A program made the position numbers and the translations under genes. A stretch of 7,610 nt of DNA from the NCBI GenBank assembly GCA_022710245.1, contig JAKLHH010000338.1:1-7610 (forward strand), read 5' to 3'. Shown in pieces: positions 4,982 to 7,610 of this stretch; position 1 is the first letter of the stretch; every line of letters starts with the position of its first letter. This DNA is from Myxococcota bacterium. GTDB taxonomy: Bacteria > Myxococcota > Polyangia > GCA-2747355 > JAKLHH01. The notes beneath the pieces are model-generated. The model was given only the letters and a program-made list of their open reading frames with translations, was not told the origin of the DNA and searched no databases.

Positions 4982-7486
4982 TCAGAGCTTCAGCGCGCGT
5001 CTGGGCAAAGTCAGGCTCCGCTCGCTCCCGCCCGGCGTGAGCACCCGCACCCGCACCGAGGTCCCCGCTTCGCCGCGCAGGCGCCCGACGGCGTCCTCGA
5101 GCGGGAGGCCGCGCGTGCTGCTCTCCTCGATGGCGCGGATCAGGTCGCCCGCGGCGATGCCCGCCTCGGCCGCGGACCCGCCGGGGATGGCCCTCAGCAC
5201 CTGCAGCCCCTCCGCGGTCGCGCGGAGCTGCAGCCCGACGCCGACCAGCTCGAGCTTCGGCTGCTCGCCCTCGGCCGAGGGCGTCAGCGTCACGCGGAGC
5301 GGGCCGAGGGCGCGGCCCTCCTCGATGGCGAGCCCGCCGAGGAGCCTCGGCGCGTGGCGGTAGGCCGCGACCAGCACCGCGCGCGTCCCGGCCGGGAGCC
5401 CGCGGAGCTCGAAGCGGCCCGCCTCGTCGGTGGTGGTGCTCGCCACGCTCGGCGCGACCAGCGAGCCGAGGGGCCGCAGACGCTCGAGGGTCACGCGCGC
5501 GTCGGCGAGGGGCGCGCCGCTCACCGAGGAGACCACGCCGCTCAGGCTGCCGCCGAGCGGGAGCGCGAGCTCGACCTCCTCGCGCGCGGGCAGCGCGACG
5601 GTGACCTCGGCAGGGGCGAAGCCCGCGGCCGACGCCGACACGGTGTACGAGCCGGGCACGAGCCCGCCGAGCTCGAACCTCCCCTCGGGGTCGGCGACCA
5701 GCGCCTGGCGCAGCGTCGTCGCCTCTGCGCCGGCGGCGGCCGCGACGAGGGTGAAGGCGCCGATCGGCGCGCGCCGTCCAGCGCCGCCGACGACGCGCCC
5801 CCGGAGCGTCAGCCCCGCGGCGAGGCGCAGCAGCGCCTTCTCCTCCCCGGCCGCGGCGCGGACGGTGGCGACGCGGCCCGCCGCGCTCCGCGCCGTGAGC
5901 GAGCACGCTCCCGCGGGGAGCCCCTCGAGGACGAAGCGCCCCTCGCTGTCGGTCGTGGCGTGAGCGGACCCGGCGCCGGCCTCGGCGGCCGGTCCCTCCA
6001 CGCCGGCGACGACCGCCGCGTCGGGGACCGCGAGCACGGACGCATCGGGGACCGCGGCCCCTGCCCCGTCGACGACGCGGCCGGCGATCCGCGGCTCCGG
6101 CGTGCCCGCGGCGCGGAGGCGGATGGTCAGCGCGTGCATGATCTGCGCGGAGCGGTCGAGGCGAGCGCGGCCCGCGCCGAAGCCCGGGTGGCGCGCGACC
6201 AGCGTCGCGCCGTCCGGCGCGTGGAAGGTGAACTTGCCCTCGGCGTCGGTGGTGTAGGCGCCGCGGATCCCGACGAGCGTCTGCTCGCCGGCGCGCGCGG
6301 CGGGGAGGCTCACCGCGGCGCCCGCGACCGGCCGGCCCTGCGGGTCGACGACGGCGCCGTGATAGGTCAGCGCCGGCGTGAGGTAGAGGCGCAGCCCGCG
6401 CACCGCCTGCCGGGCCCGGAAGCGGAGCTCGACGAGGCTGAGGTCGAGCGCGGGCGCGAAGGGGAGGAAGCCCGCGGCCGACACCGAGGCGAGGCTGCAG
6501 CGGCCGGGCTGCTCGGGCGCCAGACGAAAGCGCCCCGCGGCGTCCGCGCTGACGGTGGAGACCGCGCCGCCGCAGAGGAGCGAGAGCTCGGCGCCCGGCA
6601 CCGCGCGCCCCGACCCCCAGCTCACCACCACGCCCTCGATGGCGCCGCTCGCGTCGGCGCAGGCCTCCACGGTGGGCGGCTCGCTGGCGACGCGTGGCGC
6701 GGCGCTCGCGGCAGGCAGCGCGCCCGGCGGTGTCACCCGCGCGGCGGACGGAGCCGTCCCCCCGGAGAGCGCGACCGACGCCTGCGGCGTCGCGCCGGGG
6801 CCGCCGCGATGCCAGCGCTGCGTGGCGATCACGGCGGCGACGACGATCACGAGCGCGGCGCTCGCGACGAGGAGAGGTTTGACGGCAGAGCTCTTCACCA
6901 TGGCGACACCTCCGGCGGCTGGGGCTCCGGCCGCCTGAGCGAGCGGCAGGAGCAGGGCGCACCAGCGGTCTCGTCCCCCGGAGGTCTGCTCGTCGAGGCT
7001 CGCGCGCAGCCGCGCCAGCCCCTCCTGCAGACGCCAGCGCACGGTCCCGGCGGGGGCCCCGGTCAGCCGAGCGATCTCTGCCGCGGAGTGTCCCTCGTAG
7101 TACCGCAGCAGCAGCGTCTGCCGGAAGGGCTCGGCCAGCTCGGCGAGCGCGGTGGCGACCAGGCGGTGCGCCTCGAGCCGCCCCAGCAGCTCCTCGGGCG
7201 AGGTGGGCTGCGGGTGAGCCTCGGGCTCGCTCAGGGCGGCCTGCTCGCGCCGGCTGCGACGGCCCTCGCCGCGGTGGCGCATGCGGGCGACGTTGGCCAG
7301 CACCTGGCGCAGCCACGGCCTCGCCGGACGATCCGCCGAGGGGGGATGGCGCAGCGCTGCCAGCCACGTCTCCTGCACCAGGTCGTCGGCCGCGGCCTGG
7401 TCCGAGACCAGGTGCTGCGCCAGGCGTCGCGCCCAGGGCGCGTGGGCGAGGAGATCCTGCAGGGGGATGGAGGCCTCTTGGTGCAT
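4982..7486 (-). CDS. ECF sigma factor fused to membrane helix, carboxypeptidase-regulatory-like repeats and PDZ
   Basis: This is an 834-residue single chain. Residues about 8-72 are sigma region 2 (AADDLVQETWLAAL, RPWLRQVLANVARMRHR). Residues 105-165 are sigma region 4 (LAEPFRQTLLLRYYEGHSAAEIA then the helix-turn-helix GAPAGTVRWRLQEGLARLR). One membrane helix lies at 204-222. A Pro/Ala linker leads to five beta-sandwich repeats of the carboxypeptidase-regulatory type at about 281-370, 374-458, 466-556, 560-643 and 646-735, most with a T.D..GRF.L.GLP.G motif. A PDZ domain follows at about 745-832 (GLQVLRAIPGGSAAEAGIAAGDLIRAIE). The sigma part must be cytoplasmic and the rest extracytoplasmic, although charges either side of the helix are similar and do not prove it. 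The expected role is transcription control by envelope state, probably by release of the sigma part by proteolysis; this is inference. No anti-sigma gene is adjacent. The start ATG has AGGG a few bases upstream. Confidence 0.9.
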   Translation of the reverse strand: MHQEASIPLQDLLAHAPWARRLAQHLVSDQAAADDLVQETWLAALRHPPSADRPARPWLRQVLANVARMRHRGEGRRSRREQAALSEPEAHPQPTSPEELLGRLEAHRLVATALAELAEPFRQTLLLRYYEGHSAAEIARLTGAPAGTVRWRLQEGLARLRASLDEQTSGGRDRWCALLLPLAQAAGAPAAGGVAMVKSSAVKPLLVASAALVIVVAAVIATQRWHRGGPGATPQASVALSGGTAPSAARVTPPGALPAASAAPRVASEPPTVEACADASGAIEGVVVSWGSGRAVPGAELSLLCGGAVSTVSADAAGRFRLAPEQPGRCSLASVSAAGFLPFAPALDLSLVELRFRARQAVRGLRLYLTPALTYHGAVVDPQGRPVAGAAVSLPAARAGEQTLVGIRGAYTTDAEGKFTFHAPDGATLVARHPGFGAGRARLDRSAQIMHALTIRLRAAGTPEPRIAGRVVDGAGAAVPDASVLAVPDAAVVAGVEGPAAEAGAGSAHATTDSEGRFVLEGLPAGACSLTARSAAGRVATVRAAAGEEKALLRLAAGLTLRGRVVGGAGRRAPIGAFTLVAAAAGAEATTLRQALVADPEGRFELGGLVPGSYTVSASAAGFAPAEVTVALPAREEVELALPLGGSLSGVVSSVSGAPLADARVTLERLRPLGSLVAPSVASTTTDEAGRFELRGLPAGTRAVLVAAYRHAPRLLGGLAIEEGRALGPLRVTLTPSAEGEQPKLELVGVGLQLRATAEGLQVLRAIPGGSAAEAGIAAGDLIRAIEESSTRGLPLEDAVGRLRGEAGTSVRVRVLTPGGSERSLTLPRRALKL
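6899..6913 (-). promoter_or_regulatory. Internal ribosome binding site and start codon within the sigma-fusion gene
   Basis: On the coding strand GGAGGT (6913-6908) is followed by 6 bases and ATG (6901-6899), in frame as Met196. This is a better site than the one before the gene's own start. A product from here would be 639 residues: MVKSS, the membrane helix within its first 30 residues, then the five repeats and the PDZ, without the sigma domains. Confidence 0.55.
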
Positions 7487-7500
7487 CTCACCCTGACATG

Positions 7501-7513
7501 CCGCCGGGGGCGG
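7501..7513 (-). other. Small hairpin in the leader of the sigma-fusion mRNA
   Basis: CCGCC and GGCGG form a perfect 5-base stem with a 3-base loop, 14 bases upstream of the ATG at 7486. It may partly affect access to the ribosome binding site. Such short stems are common by chance in DNA this rich in G and C. Confidence 0.25.
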
Positions 7514-7551
7514 AGGTGTTGGCGAGAATCTTACCTCAGCCTGGTGGAATC

Positions 7552-7610
7552 ATGAGGTCGTGTGTCAACCTTGCCGACATGCCCACCGCGAAGCGTGAGA
7601 AGAAGTCCGC
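7552..7610 (+). CDS. Possible start of a gene running off the right edge
   Basis: A plus-strand frame is open from ATG 7552 to the window edge (19 complete codons), with a second in-frame ATG at 7579. The second start would give the basic N-terminus MPTAKREKKS, which looks like a natural protein beginning. Neither ATG has a good Shine-Dalgarno: GGTGGA lies only 3 bases before the first, and nothing lies before the second. It would be divergent from the sigma-fusion gene. Too little is visible to suggest a function, and the frame may not be coding. Confidence 0.33.
   Translation, partial: MRSCVNLADMPTAKREKKS

Noticed and set aside
5354..7555. Plus-strand open frame of 733 codons opposite the sigma-fusion gene
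   Set aside because: It is rich in Arg, Ala, Gly and Glu with no domain motif, as expected for antisense of high-GC coding DNA. The opposite strand encodes recognisable sigma, repeat and PDZ domains.
7563..7568. Perfect TTGACA on the minus strand upstream of the sigma-fusion gene
   Set aside because: No acceptable -10 box lies 16-18 bases downstream; the nearest candidate, TAAGAT, is 29 bases away.

Overview
The window is very GC-rich bacterial DNA with strong third-position GC bias and many long spurious antisense open frames. The gene content fits a myxobacterium-like member of the Myxococcota/Deltaproteobacteria: a cysteine-repeat lipoprotein, an outer-membrane barrel paired with a multiheme cytochrome, and an ECF sigma factor fused to envelope domains. 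This assignment is inference from gene style, not from a marker gene. No RNA gene, CRISPR array or insertion sequence was seen, and no gene-free stretch exceeds about 170 bases.

Layout. Minus strand, read right to left from 3965 to 1: a five-repeat, 50-cysteine lipoprotein (3965-3084), a secreted beta-barrel protein (3007-1577), a 13-heme periplasmic c-type cytochrome (1580-399, start overlapping the barrel stop as ATGA), and a small zinc-ribbon protein cut by the left edge (291-1). Plus strand: an unrecognised three-helix membrane protein (4133-4978). It ends 3 bases before a large convergent minus-strand gene (7486-4982) encoding an ECF sigma factor, one membrane helix, five carboxypeptidase-regulatory-like domains and a PDZ domain in a single 834-residue chain. 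A plus-strand reading frame may begin at 7552 or 7579 and run off the right edge.

How the genes may work together. The barrel and cytochrome are translationally coupled. They look like a porin-cytochrome conduit, in which a barrel holds a periplasmic heme wire so electrons can cross the outer membrane. The cytochrome has exactly 13 CxxCH motifs and 13 further histidines, which fits 13 bis-histidine hemes. The upstream gene, where such loci often carry an outer-surface multiheme cytochrome, instead encodes a disulfide-type cysteine-rich lipoprotein with no heme motif. The sigma fusion looks like a one-protein signalling system joining an envelope sensor to a transcription factor. It carries an internal ATG with a near-ideal ribosome binding site just before the membrane helix, so it may make two products.

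The gap between the lipoprotein gene and the three-helix gene holds two exact tandem copies of a 35-bp unit, flanked on both sides by the 8-mer GGCAGCTG. This sits in a divergent promoter region.
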